This document shows positions 53,830 to 64,000 of a stretch of DNA of 64,000 nt, in pieces. The stretch comes from Fratercula arctica (Eukaryota > Chordata > Aves > Charadriiformes > Alcidae). The stretch covers positions 183,728,455 to 183,792,454 of the forward strand of contig CANTUZ010000001.1 of assembly GCA_947846985.1 (NCBI GenBank), read 5' to 3'. The translations under genes were made by a program, and so were the position numbers. Under the pieces are notes generated by a model that did no database searches, had not been told where the DNA came from, and worked only from the letters and a program-made list of their open reading frames with translations. Each line of letters opens with the position of its first letter. The stretch's first letter is position 1.

Positions 53830-54670
53830 ATAGGTATTTCTGGAGAGAAAAAGAGAAAGGGGAAGTTAGTTACAACCCACTACTTGCCTTTATTCTTTCT
53901 ATCTTAAGCACAGATCTAGATTTGTTAGTGCATTATATTCCCAGCTTCTTTGAAATAAATCCATACATTCTGGATACCTCTTCATGTATTACCAAATTGT
54001 AACACTGATAACATGAACATGTTGTTTCACAGATGAACATATACCTCAATTAATAATGCAAAAATGACTCTTTAGTCTTAAAGCCTTTAGAATATGATTT
54101 TCTTAAAATAAATAGTACAAAATTATAATGAAGCGTCACACTGTATCAGTCACTTAACTATTCATAAGCATTTAGACACAATACAATCCTGTTGCAAAAC
54201 ACTAGAAAAATATTCAGATAATTAAGGGTTATCTATATTCCTCTGAAAAAGGCCATCAGCCTTCAGAGGCTGAAGCCCTCCAGATATTAAAATGCACCAC
54301 ATTTTCTGCCTTTATTACATCCATTATATTTTATTGATGCATAAATCTGTCCAGATCATCCAATAATATTATGTCTGTTCATTATATTTACTAACCCTTC
54401 CATAAATTTATAATAAAACCAAGAAACTGCATCTTCTTTTCTTCTATTATTATAGACTAATAAAGTGACTTAAAAAAAAAATGTATCCCTCCCCACATTG
54501 AACTGTTATCCTTTGTCCTTTATATCCTGCTGTAATCCATTCCAGTAGTCATTTTCTAACTGATTTTGAAAGCTCACCTTTTCCGTCACACAGTATCACA
54601 AGTTTTTCTGAAATCCCGATTATGTCCTTTATTTCAAATTCTTTGTTTATTACCACACACTCCCGAAAAT

Positions 54671-54694
54671 GCCAGCATGAGCTTACATGCTGGC
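54671..54694. repeat. Perfect inverted repeat (9-bp arms)
   Basis: The arms GCCAGCATG and CATGCTGGC flank a 6-base spacer AGCTTA, a perfect hairpin-forming sequence. It is followed 12 bases later by a run of 21 A. No known small RNA family is recognised. Confidence 0.6.
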
Positions 54695-54706
54695 AAACCA
54701 TTCTAT

Positions 54707-54727
54707 AAAAAAAAAAAAAAAAAAAAA
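54707..54727 (+). repeat. A homopolymer tract (21 bases)
   Basis: An uninterrupted run of 21 A just after the inverted repeat. It could be a plain homopolymer or the tail of a retroposed transcript; I see no recognisable parent gene upstream. Confidence 0.8.
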
Positions 54728-55134
54728 TCAGCATTTCCAACCCTTCCACATGACAGACCCAGGAAAACAAAATGTATTCCGGGATTTTGTTACAAAAGGT
54801 CTTGGTACAATGCTGCAGTCTTTTTCAGTACTACGTTTATTTGCCCATTTCTCATGTTAATATGCTCCATAAAGTATGTAGTAAAATTAGACTTTAAACA
54901 AGCAAGTATAATGCTTCCCAACAGTATCTTAGTAATTTATAAAGTATTGAGTCAGGGTGGTGCTAAGTTTTTTGTACATACCCAATACCAATCCCTAAAG
55001 TCACAGTGGACAGGGGGTTGCAGAAAGCACACAGCCAGACTTCTTCAAGGTGCAGTACAAAAAGCCAAGAGGCGACAGTCACAAGTTATAGCAAGAAAAA
55101 GCTCAATCAGACTTAAATAAAAAATTCTCTAAGG

Positions 55135-55315
55135 AGAGCCGTTAAGGATATACAAAGTTGCCTGAGGAGGCTGTAGAATCTCCACCCTTGGAGATTTTTA
55201 AAACTGAACGGGACAAAGCCCTGAACAATCTGCTCTGACTCTAAAGTTTGCCTTGCTTTGAACATGAGGTTGTACTGGATGACTTCCAGGCCCAGAAGAC
55301 CTCAAAAACTAAATT
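55135..55315 (+). mobile_element. CR1 LINE 3' fragment, diverged
   Basis: The sequence around GAGGCTGTAGAATCTCCACC, CTTGGAGATTTTTAAAACTG and ACTGGATGACTTCCAGGCCC matches the usual run at the 3' end of CR1, where a Trp-x-Leu-Pro segment is followed by the untranslated tail. Divergence is high and the edges are approximate. Confidence 0.75.
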
Positions 55316-56264
55316 ATTTTATTATTTTACTAACTGCATAAATTGAAGAGTCTTTAAAGATCAAGTGATATGTATCTGCCGCAGAGTAGCTGCAGTAAGT
55401 AAAAGCATGTGTATTAGTTTCATTTAAGCTTCCACTGAGGAATCACTTTATGGGGGGGAAGTTATTAACAAAGCTGTATAAACTTCACTGTTTTCCAAAT
55501 TTCATGAGGACCTGAGGCACAACTGAAAGTTATATGCACTCACGTAAAAAAATTCCTCAGTTGGAACTTAAAAATTTTAATATTGGTTAACTTAAGCATT
55601 TGCTTTACTCCATCAGATTTGTAAAAATGGTTTATGGCAACATTCACTGTTTCATTACCTCTCCCCTATTACCCGCTCCACGTTTCTTTGTAAAACAAAG
55701 ATATGCACAAGCTGGTGTTAATGTATTAACTGAGAGAAAACTAGATAGAATCTAGCAGTTGTTCTGTAATTAAAGAAGTGTCAGCTACAGGGAATACTGT
55801 CAACCATTGAGAAACTTTCAATTAAAAAAAGAAAATAGCATTTGTGTTAGAGTGCCTTATCTTGGCTTTTGTTTCTATCTAGTGACATGCTCATAAAAGA
55901 AGATGTTTGATTGTACCAATTTAAAAGTATGTAACTGACTTCACCAATGTTTAAAATGGTTTATATCGCTCCTCTTACTGATCCAGAAAAAGAATACTTC
56001 CCAAGTTTCCAATAAATAAATTTTGAGTGGTGAAGCATTTCCAAGTTCCAGAAGGCTTTCTTACTACTGGACTTGGCCGAAGTATTGAAGAATAACACCT
56101 GGTATGTGGTTTTCTTTCCCAGTTTGTACACTCAACAGTATAATACTTTTAAATAAAACTCTTGAACTACAAGCCCTCCTAAAAGCTAGCTTTGAAAGAT
56201 AGACAAGGTGCAGTCACGGATCTCTGGAAAGCAAAGCTTTGAGATCGTTTGCGCATACTAAGGT

Positions 56265-56508
56265 CAGTTGGGCACAAACAAACTGAAATACAGGAGGTTC
56301 CCTCTGAACGTCAGGAAACCGTTGTTGACTGTGAGGGCATCCAAGCACTGGCGCAAGTTGTGAGTCTCCATCCTTGGAGATATTCAAAGCCATCTGGACG
56401 TGGTCCTGGGCAACCAGTCCAGGGTGGCCCTGGTTCAGCAGGGGGATTGGACCAGAGGACCTCCAGAGGTGCCTTCCAACTCAACCACTCCGTGATCCTG
56501 TAACCATG
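56265..56508 (+). mobile_element. CR1 LINE 3' fragment
   Basis: It begins near ACAGGAGGTTCCCTCTGAAC and runs through CATCCTTGGAGATATTCAAA and GGACCAGAGGACCTCCAGAG, ending with CAACCACTCCGTGATCCTGT, a CR1 3' end. The tail resembles, in opposite orientation, the 3' end of the copy at 3425-4645, so the two may belong to related subfamilies. Confidence 0.88.
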
Positions 56509-58639
56509 CATTTTGTTACAAGAGTCAAAACATTTGGAAATAAACATAGCTAACTGAAAAGCTATTTTAATGGTGCATATAGATACTTCATTCTGATAAA
56601 AGAATCCTGTATGGTAACATCAAGGTACGGTAACTTCATTTTCAAAGAGTTTTAGCTTTTTTAAGAGTTTCAATAACAAGAAGCAACAGAAACAAAATAT
56701 TTCCTTAAAGCTGTCCACTTTATATTAGCAACAGTATATTTACAAATGCACAACAATAGCGAGAATGCGTGCAACAACATATAAGGAATAATAAGTCTAA
56801 CTTGATTAAGAGAATTGGAGAAAAAGAACAGCAGAAAGAGCAGTGAAATTCATAAGTTGAAATCCAACAAACAAACGTTTCTTCAGCAGCATACTGAGCT
56901 CCTATTCCCCCTCATTTCTACTTGCTACAGCCTTCCCGGCTCCTTGTTAGTGCTTATGCACCAACTCTTTTTTGTGCTTGCACACATTTGAGTGGACATA
57001 CAGGTAGGCAAGTGAGGTAAGTTAAAAAAGAATTAAAATTACCCATCAAAAACAGCGTTCCTCTTTAACTGGATCAATTCCCATTGATTAAACAACTGTG
57101 CTGCTAATTTAACTGAGGTATCCAAGCACCTAAACTGAGGTGGAATAAATCCATGTCTTAATAGTTGTGGTTGCTGCCTTCTGTATTTCACAGTCAGTTG
57201 GGATTAGTGAATGCATAAGCAGCAAGGAACAAAAATATGGCACTCAAATATTTCCCCAAGATCTTTCACAATTCCTTCTCTCGCGGAAGGTCGAAAGCTC
57301 AGAAAGCTTTCAAATACACAGAAAAAAAATGTAACAGACTGGTTTAATATTTCTTTTCCTTACTCCCCTCCTCTTTTAACATAAGTGTTAGAATGTTTAT
57401 TTTTGTCATCTTTGGTTGCATTCATGATTACCACAGGAACTGCCTCAAATTTGCAATAATGCACGTAGCATAAAAGTCATACTCCTAAGTCATCACCAAA
57501 AGTTCTTGTGAAAAGACTCTATGCGTCAGTAACTGAGGATTATATATTTTCCTTACGTGCTGTCCTTTTTTTTAGCATATTGAAAAAAAAACATTGCAAG
57601 AGAGCTAAAAAAGGAACATCTAAAGAGGTCCGTTTAACCAATTTACTTACGAGGAAATCGGAGATTGTAAAGTGAGAAAAAAAGCTAGGCAAAACCTAAC
57701 ATTTTATACAAACACTACAATCATCCTAGAAACCGCATACTCACTACGTTTGGGCAGGCTTTTGTAGAACTATAGTGGCTGTGATCCCTAAGTAAGTTAC
57801 AACTACTTCTGTTTAAGACTGCTTAGCTGTAAATGAAGTTATGAAACACATCAGTTTATTATCACTAAATAAAAGCTTTGGGAGATATTTTTAACACAAA
57901 TAAATTCATGCTTTTCCACAAAAGAAACTAGCAGTGTTCCCCTCATTTTCCAATCCATTAAAAACATCCCTGATTTCTAGACGTAATTTCTGTCACTTAA
58001 AAATACTTAAATTTACACTCTTGAATAAGAAACCCTTTTCATCCTCTCTTTGCTGATGGTAAGAAACTATACATTACTGAAATATGCTTCTCTTTTCCAG
58101 ATGATTTCTCCTGTCAAGTTTCCTACATTTAACTAGATTATATGCCAGTCCTGTTAAAATGACGACGTTTTTCACAATCAAAATTTTACAAGGAATAATG
58201 TAAATTTGAAAAATTGTACTTCTGTTACTCTTATTACTATAAATAATTCCTCTGATTCCTACCCATTAAAAGTTTTCTTTCTTCAGTCTGTTTATCTTAT
58301 AGCAAACAGCTTCAAGATACTGTGTCAAACCTTTTTTGTCTTTATTTTTTGCCTCTCTCAGTAGGTCTTTTTGTTAGTAAGGATAGGAAGGTAGAAACAT
58401 AAACAGTTGCTATATAAATAATGTTGACAATGGCTATGTTGCTGACTTCATACCACTTCGGATACTTTCAAATCTGACAAAGTTTAAATGACTACTCTTC
58501 ACACTTTTAAATAGACACCATTAAAAAAGCATTATTTTAGAAACACACATGCAAGTCAGCCAAAGCAAAACTGACAATATTACTTTAAGTAAAACCTTGA
58601 ACTGGGGAGACGCTGATTTCATGGAGCAACCCTGCCAGC

Positions 58640-59782
58640 AGCACCTGCTGGGACTGAGACACTCTGAGCAGAACAGACCTGCTAATGGCTGGCTCAGTGG
58701 ATGACAGAAGAGCAGCAGATGTTGTTTATCTTGACTTTTGCAAGGCTTCTGACACTGTCTCCTATAAAATCCCCATAGACAAACTGATGAAGTACAGACC
58801 AGAGAAATGGACAGTGAGATGGGCTGAAATCTGCCTGAACTGCTGGGCTCAAAGGCTTGTGATCAGCATGAAGTCCATCTGGAGGAAAGTCACTGCTGGT
58901 GCCTCCTGTCCCAGGGATCAATACCGGGGCCAGTACTGTTTAACCACTTCATTAATGACCTGGATGATGGGACAGAGTGCACCCTCAGCAAGTTTGCTGA
59001 TGACAAACTGTGAGGAATAGCTGATACACCAGCTGGTTGCACTGTCGTTCAGAGGGACCTCAAAAATCTCAGCAATAAGCCAAGAGGAATCTCATGAAGT
59101 TCAACAAAAGGCAATACAAAGTCCTGCACCAGGGGAGGAATAACCTCAGGCACCAGTACAGGATGAGGGATGACCAGCTGGAAAGCAGCCCTGGAGAAAA
59201 GCACTTGGGGGTCCTGGTGGATTCCAAGTAGACCATGAGTCAGCAGTGCACCCTTGCAGCAAGGAAGGCCTATAGCATCTTGGTCTGCACCAGGAAAAAT
59301 GCTGCCAGCAGGTCAAGAGAGATGATCCTTCCCCTCTACTCAGCACTGATGAGACATGTCTGGAGTCCTGTGTGCACTCGTGGGCTCCCCAGTACAAGCA
59401 AAACATAAACATCCTAGAGTGAGCTCAGTGAAGGACTGCAAAGATCATTAAGGGATTGGAGCATCTGACATATGTCGTAAGACTGAAAGAGTTGGGATTC
59501 TAGTCTAGAGAAGGCTCAGGGAGATCTTACCAATGTGTATAAATACCTGATGGGGGCAGGGGTAAACAACACTTCTCGGTGGTGCCCCATGACAGCGCAA
59601 GAGGCAATAGGCACAAATTAAAATAGATGAAACTCCATCTGAACAAAAGAAAGCACTTTTCTACTATAAGGATGGTCAAGCACTTGAATCCGTTGTCCAA
59701 ACAGCAAGCTGCTCTAGTTGACCCTGAGCGGCTAGACGACCTTCAGACTCCCTTTCCAGCCCCAGGTATTCTATGGTTCTTT
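58640..59782 (+). mobile_element. CR1 LINE, 5'-truncated, frameshifted
   Basis: About 1.1 kb of CR1 on the plus strand. The first part is open (58685-59020) and reads reverse transcriptase sequence such as RRAADVVYLDFCKASDTVS and KLMKYRPEKWTVRW. A frameshift near 58905 moves the rest, including [18 protein letters not shown] at about 58950-59004, into another frame. The catalytic FADD is therefore kept as DNA but not joined to the upstream part. The end at about 59782 has the CR1 terminal TATTCTATGGTTCTTTGAGG. The copy is dead. It lies 2 kb from the probable leader exon, opposite to NRCAM. Confidence 0.92.
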
Positions 59783-60973
59783 GAGGAAGAGGCAAAAGGA
59801 GAGCAACTACATCTGAGTAATATGGACTATGGACTTAATGTCAGCTGTTTTCTTTGCACAGACCAAGGCTTCAATAAGATGAAACAGTTCCCTTGCACAT
59901 TAATTGCCTACATCTGACTGCATTCTACAAAGGCAAGTTGTTTATTAGACTTAGGAGAAGCCTCATTGTGTAGATACAAGAAAACAAGTTCTTTTTCTTT
60001 CACATAGATTTCCTGATGCCCAAGCCTCTAGGTCTAACCAGTATGAGAACTATCTAACATAGAGATTAAGACAACGTATTTGTTTTCACCAGTCAAATTG
60101 CTTTATTGTCTATTACAATGTCTGTTTGTATCAGCAAACATCCATCACGTTAATGGATTTCTTTGTCTCCCCTCCAGTCCGTACTCAAGCGGTAAAGCTA
60201 GTTTAGCCAAAACAGGCTAATGGGAAAACATCCTCCTCCTCTCATAACGCTTGTTCTCTCACATCAACGTATTGACAGTTTTGTTTTACAACTGTAAGAA
60301 AAATGAGAGGAACCAAGAGAACGTCACAGATAAAAGCTAGAACATCTCACTCATGAGGAGCAGGCACCTGTGCACTGACCCAATTAGACATTCAAACACT
60401 TGTCACTTTGGAGCTGGCTGATTGTCACTCATCCAAATAACCCCAGGGGATCTATTGTATGGTGTCATTCCCTGACAGGAGAACTGGAGCTATGGAGGCA
60501 ATGAGGGCACAGGGATAGGGTGCCAGGATCCTGGTGAGCAAGAGCAGCCAGCAGCAAAGCCAAAGAACTCAGAGCTTCCTTAACTTGGTTACCATCCAAA
60601 AAGTCTTTCAGAGTCTTCAATGGTTATCTTTTTTTCAGAGCAGTCTAGTTTAAAAACCTTACAGTAACAGTCCTCTTTATCCAAAGCTACATTTAACTCT
60701 TGAGTGAGTAACACAAGGATTATTTCAGAAGAGATCCCTGAAAGATTAAAAAAAAACCAAAATCTTCTCTGAAGGGAGAGGATGCACTAAATGTTACTTT
60801 TAGTAACGCCACTAGCATATAGTTCATAAGTCAAAATGTTTCAGTGCCTATCTCCTCCCTTCTGTTTTAAACATATTATTGATGCTTTCAGATGCTGTCT
60901 GCTTGAATGCATAAATGAGGGATAAAACACTGTGCAGCTACCCACGCCTACGCACTGTGAATGAAAAGGTCTG

Positions 60974-61001
60974 TTCTAGTAGACTAGTAGTCTAGTAGAC
61001 T
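60974..61001. repeat. Short tandem repeat of about 9 bases
   Basis: Three successive units close to CTAGTAGAC/CTAGTAGT, reading TCTAGTAGACTAGTAGTCTA and on. It is a small local minisatellite in the large intron. Confidence 0.65.
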
Positions 61002-61739
61002 GTATACAATACTGTATTCAAGACCCCCAAATCAGATTTTTTCGTCAAAAAAAAAAATCAGATATTAAAACACAGATGACTATTCAGCAACTACTACTGA
61101 CTTCAAGTAAAGCTATCTCTGTTCTTATGCTGAAAGATTTATGCTGTTCAAATACAAGAGCAGGGAGGGGTTGGAGAAGGATTGAAAAAATAAAAATCAA
61201 AGCTTACTTCAAAACTTCCAAAACAGGCATTTTAACCTTAGGACCTAAACCATGAGAACGAAGAATTCAGAATGTCCCCATCTCCAAATCTGTGATCTAT
61301 ACTAGGATAAAAAACTCCCAGTTTTTCGCTACAAAAATATCTCAAGGTCCTTCTAAGTCTGTTTTTCCAGACTCACTTTTTTACTAGTTGATTTGCCCTC
61401 CTGTTCTCTCCAGCAAGGAACATCAGAGATGATTAAGCCTACCTTCAATTATGTGAAGCTATGAGATACTTTCAGCTGCTTTTCCAGTTAACATATTTGA
61501 TATGAGCCCTTCAGTTAAAAGCTGAGCTGACGTTTTAAAAATTATAGTAATCACAAACCGTTAACTCAAAGAAACATGGAAATGCAGGTAAATGCAGAAG
61601 AAATTATATGACTACCCTGATAGTACTCAATAGAAACTGAATAGAAAAGTGGAAACATAACAGATGAAAACTTAATGCCAGCAGCTTTTTTCCCCAGCTA
61701 GCATAGGAAATTAAAATTTAGAGGAAAAAATTATCTTAC

Positions 61740-61833
61740 CTTTGTACAAATAGCTTCAGAGCAAGATGGTCTATCTCTTTACTTTTCCTTCTTTCTTATC
61801 CTCTGTATGACAGGTCTTGTGTTACTGCCTTGC
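61740..61833 (-). other. NRCAM: Probable NRCAM 5' untranslated exon
   Basis: On the minus strand a 94-nt segment is framed by strong splice signals. The acceptor is a T-rich run ending TTTTTCCAG, and the donor is CAAAG followed by GTAAGA. The segment contains no ATG and has stops in its frames, as expected of a non-coding leader exon. It lies about 37.6 kb upstream of the signal-peptide exon, whose own leader is only nine bases, so at least one upstream leader exon must exist. NRCAM genes are known to have several non-coding 5' exons. I have no transcript to confirm this one, and strong splice-site pairs do occur by chance. Confidence 0.5.
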
Positions 61834-64000
61834 CTGGAAAAATAATATACAACTGGAAATATTTATAGAGGCTAATAATTACATTCACTGTTAAACTACA
61901 AGAAATGCATCAAATATGTCTTGATATAGCTGCAATACTAAATCCAGTTAAGTCAAGTGGAATAGTATTTTAATAGGAACTAATTTATATGTGTTAGGCT
62001 GAAGAAAAAATAAGAAGCATTAGGAAAAAAAGAAGCTCCCTAGCCTAGGTTTCAAAATCAGGTTTTGCATTTATCTCTCCAAAATAATACAGCTGGTCAC
62101 ATCAGATCAGACCAGACCACCCATATAGTTACCCAGGTTTGCTGTATCATCGGTGAAAAACAGTCAGTGCTTTGCAAAGCTTGAACAAACCAATAGTAAA
62201 GCCTAAGCACATCTTTCCAACGTTCAGTAACCTAACTTACGGCCTACCGGGTACCTCTCTCCTCAGGCCAAACACTTCAGCACTCTTTGGGATACTCATG
62301 CCTAACCTTCTAATTAGATATCTCCTGGAAGAGGTCACAGCTGCTGACAGCAAGCCTCTACTGCAGGAAAAGCCTTTGGTCACGGCACTTGCCCAGAAAG
62401 ACAGAGATCATAGAATCACAGTCCATTTTTAAACTGATCTCCCACTTTCTAGGGGAATATTCCAAATTCTAGTTGATGGATGGGACAGACAACCCCCCTC
62501 CTTCCACCCAAGGCCCCCAAATTGAAAGCAACAATACAAAGAAAGGGGAAACAGCAGGAGAGGTTTTTGTTTTGAATTCAGCTATTACCTTCTTCATTTA
62601 TTCAGAAGAATGATGCACCCAGTTCCTCTCTTCTCTTGTGTTACTTGAACACCCCATTTTAAACCTATCTGATGTTTTGTTAAGAAGGATGTTGCTTATT
62701 TTTCCATGGTAATACATGTGGGGAGTTAAACTTTCAAGCAAGCAAGCTTTAAGTAGGATCATGTATTTTGAAAGTGAGTTTCAAAAAATTTCTAACTGAG
62801 GATTTCCCTTACAGCCTTTTAATTTTACAGTACATGTGCAAACTCAGCTATGCTTGCCACTATATGTAGTCCTTATTTCAGTAAACTGGTGACGAAGTGA
62901 AGCTAATAGCAATAGATTAGCAGCACTGCAGCACCTGTTGTTTTATATACTGTACATAAACGTATACATTTTATCTGTAGAAAAGTAATTAAAGTTAATG
63001 ACTTACTCATAGTGCAGTTTAGCACTGTTTTGTAAGGTAAAACAGGAGAGATTGCAAAAACTCAATTTACAACAGTATACAGTAAGATAGGTTTAATTTC
63101 CCACCAAAGCGATAACAGAGTCATACAATTTCTTTCAGTATACTTTAAAAAGCCTTTTCATTGTTACTGGAAGAAACAGCTACAAGAGAGTTCTGGTCAA
63201 CAGTTAGGGGTTTGCCAGCTGGCAGACCAGTTTAACAAACAGCACTTCTCAAATTGCTCTTTATCATGCTCTTGAAAATCAACTTGTTGCTCTTACATAA
63301 TAAAGCACCCAAAGAATACATTATCTTTATAACTTTGGGAGTTTGGCATATATAATTTACTTCACTGGGGTGAAATCCACTTTGGTAATTCACTTCGTTG
63401 CCTTCATCTTTATTCAGGCACTCAAATCGCTTCCTACCCCCCACCTCTAAATTCAGCAGGAATAGCTGTCTGCAAACCAACAGGACCTCGATGAGCCAAA
63501 GTCACCACTGAAGTTGCATTCAGAACTGCTACATGTATGCAGCTCTTCATTGGTCAAAACACTTGAGTACGACAATGATCACACGTATTCCATTATATAA
63601 AGGCAGCGGCTACATCTACCCTGCCATTCACGCTGCTTCCTGGCTGGTTTGGTCCACCAACTCGCTGTTCCCAAGACAAAACCAGACCACACTTTAGAAT
63701 CAGAGAACAGTTTGGGCTGGAAGGGACCTTAAAGATCACCTAGTTCCAACTCCCCTGCCATGGGCAGGGACACCTCCCACTAGACCAGGTTGCTCAAAGC
63801 TCCATCCAACCTGGTCTTGAACGCTTCCAGGGATGGGGCATCCACAACTTCTCGGGCAACCTGTGCCACTGTCTCACCACCCTCACAGTAAACAATTCCT
63901 TCCTAATATCTCATCTAAATCCCCCCTCTTTCAGTTTAAAACCGTTACCCCTCATTCTATTGCTCCACTCCCCGATAAAGAGTCCCTCCCCATCTTCCCT
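61834..64000 (-). other. Upstream NRCAM intron (if the 61740 exon is real), partial
   Basis: AT-rich sequence with no CpG island, no recognised promoter and one CR1 at the right edge. If the leader exon at 61740-61833 is real, this is the intron before it, and the first exon lies farther right. Confidence 0.55.
63704..64000 (-). mobile_element. CR1 LINE 3' fragment, cut by window edge
   Basis: It starts GTTTGGGCTGGAAGGGACCT (plus-strand reading) and continues CCTGCCATGGGCAGGGACAC and CTAGACCAGGTTGCTCAAAG, the well-known 3' region of an avian CR1. It is very similar over its length to the copy at 52470-52905 and runs off the window at 64000, so its full length is unknown. Confidence 0.93.

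Larger units (their letters stand above)
24171..61739 (-). other. Large NRCAM 5' intron
   Basis: About 37.6 kb between the probable leader exon and the signal-peptide exon. It contains six CR1 fragments (27376, 52470, 53765, 55135, 56265, 58640), several homopolymer runs and simple repeats, and long AT-rich stretches with no recognised feature (about 28-46 kb and 47-52 kb). The block at 33480-34290 is richer in G+C and contains a CTCF-like site. Another at 46100-47040 is less AT-rich and unassigned. Large first introns of neuronal adhesion genes often hold enhancers, but I cannot identify any by sequence alone. Further leader exons may be hidden here. Confidence 0.75.
1..61833 (-). other. NRCAM: NRCAM gene, 5' half (partial)
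   Basis: This is the span of the recognised gene, transcribed right to left. NrCAM is a type I membrane adhesion protein of the L1 family with six Ig domains, fibronectin type III repeats, one transmembrane helix and an ankyrin-binding tail. It acts on axons, at nodes of Ranvier and in neuron-glia contacts. The window shows the signal peptide and Ig1 to Ig4, spread over eleven coding exons with matching phases, plus one probable upstream non-coding exon. Each Ig domain is split over two exons, as is usual for the L1 family. The frame leaves the last visible exon in phase 1, so the gene continues past the left edge. The first exon and promoter are not visible and probably lie beyond the right edge. 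Confidence 0.95.

Noticed and set aside
54566..55120. 184-codon plus-strand open frame, the longest in the window
   Set aside because: It runs through the A21 homopolymer (a lysine run), has no domain similarity I recognise, and has AT-driven composition. Treated as chance.
62403..62420. ATCATAGAATCACAG resembling a minus-strand CR1 3' end
   Set aside because: The match stops after about 15 bases and no CR1 body follows.
1..64000. tRNA, rRNA, CRISPR arrays, CpG island, operons or phage-like systems
   Set aside because: None seen on either strand. The window is vertebrate intron and exon sequence, and no undescribed system could be supported.

Overview
The window is vertebrate nuclear DNA, almost certainly from a bird. 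It is AT-rich, intron-dominated and has no bacterial-style gene packing. Its only clear interspersed repeats are CR1 LINE fragments of the avian type. The protein pieces on the minus strand read as avian NrCAM (neuronal cell adhesion molecule, L1 family of immunoglobulin adhesion proteins). As far as I remember the chicken protein they are very close to it but not identical, which suggests a bird other than chicken. The species call is inference.

One gene accounts for everything functional that I can support: the 5' half of NRCAM, transcribed right to left. From the right, a probable non-coding 5' exon lies at 61740-61833, followed by an intron of about 37.6 kb. The first coding exon (24071-24170) carries the start codon and signal peptide. 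Ten more coding exons follow: an 18-nt microexon (21902-21919), Ig1 (19807-19912, 16690-16886), Ig2 (15647-15769, 15098-15268), a 57-nt cassette exon (14587-14643), Ig3 (12350-12461, 10202-10386) and Ig4 (8627-8758, 889-1032). All splice junctions follow GT-AG and the phases agree from exon to exon. With both optional exons the joined reading frame is 1336 nt (445 codons plus one base). Ig5, Ig6, the fibronectin type III repeats, the transmembrane segment and the cytoplasmic tail lie beyond the left edge. The promoter and first exon probably lie beyond the right edge.

The rest is intron. It holds nine CR1 fragments (five plus strand, four minus strand), homopolymer and AT/CA/TAA simple repeats, a polypurine stretch and a 28-bp tandem duplication. 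I see no tRNA, rRNA, CRISPR array, CpG island or second protein gene. Most open frames of 60-180 codons are chance frames in intron, CR1 remnants or extensions of true exons.

I did not find an undescribed biological system. The points most worth a second look are the microexon with its purine-rich acceptor and upstream TGC, the cassette exon that adds two N-glycosylation sequons between Ig2 and Ig3, and the probable 5' untranslated exon.
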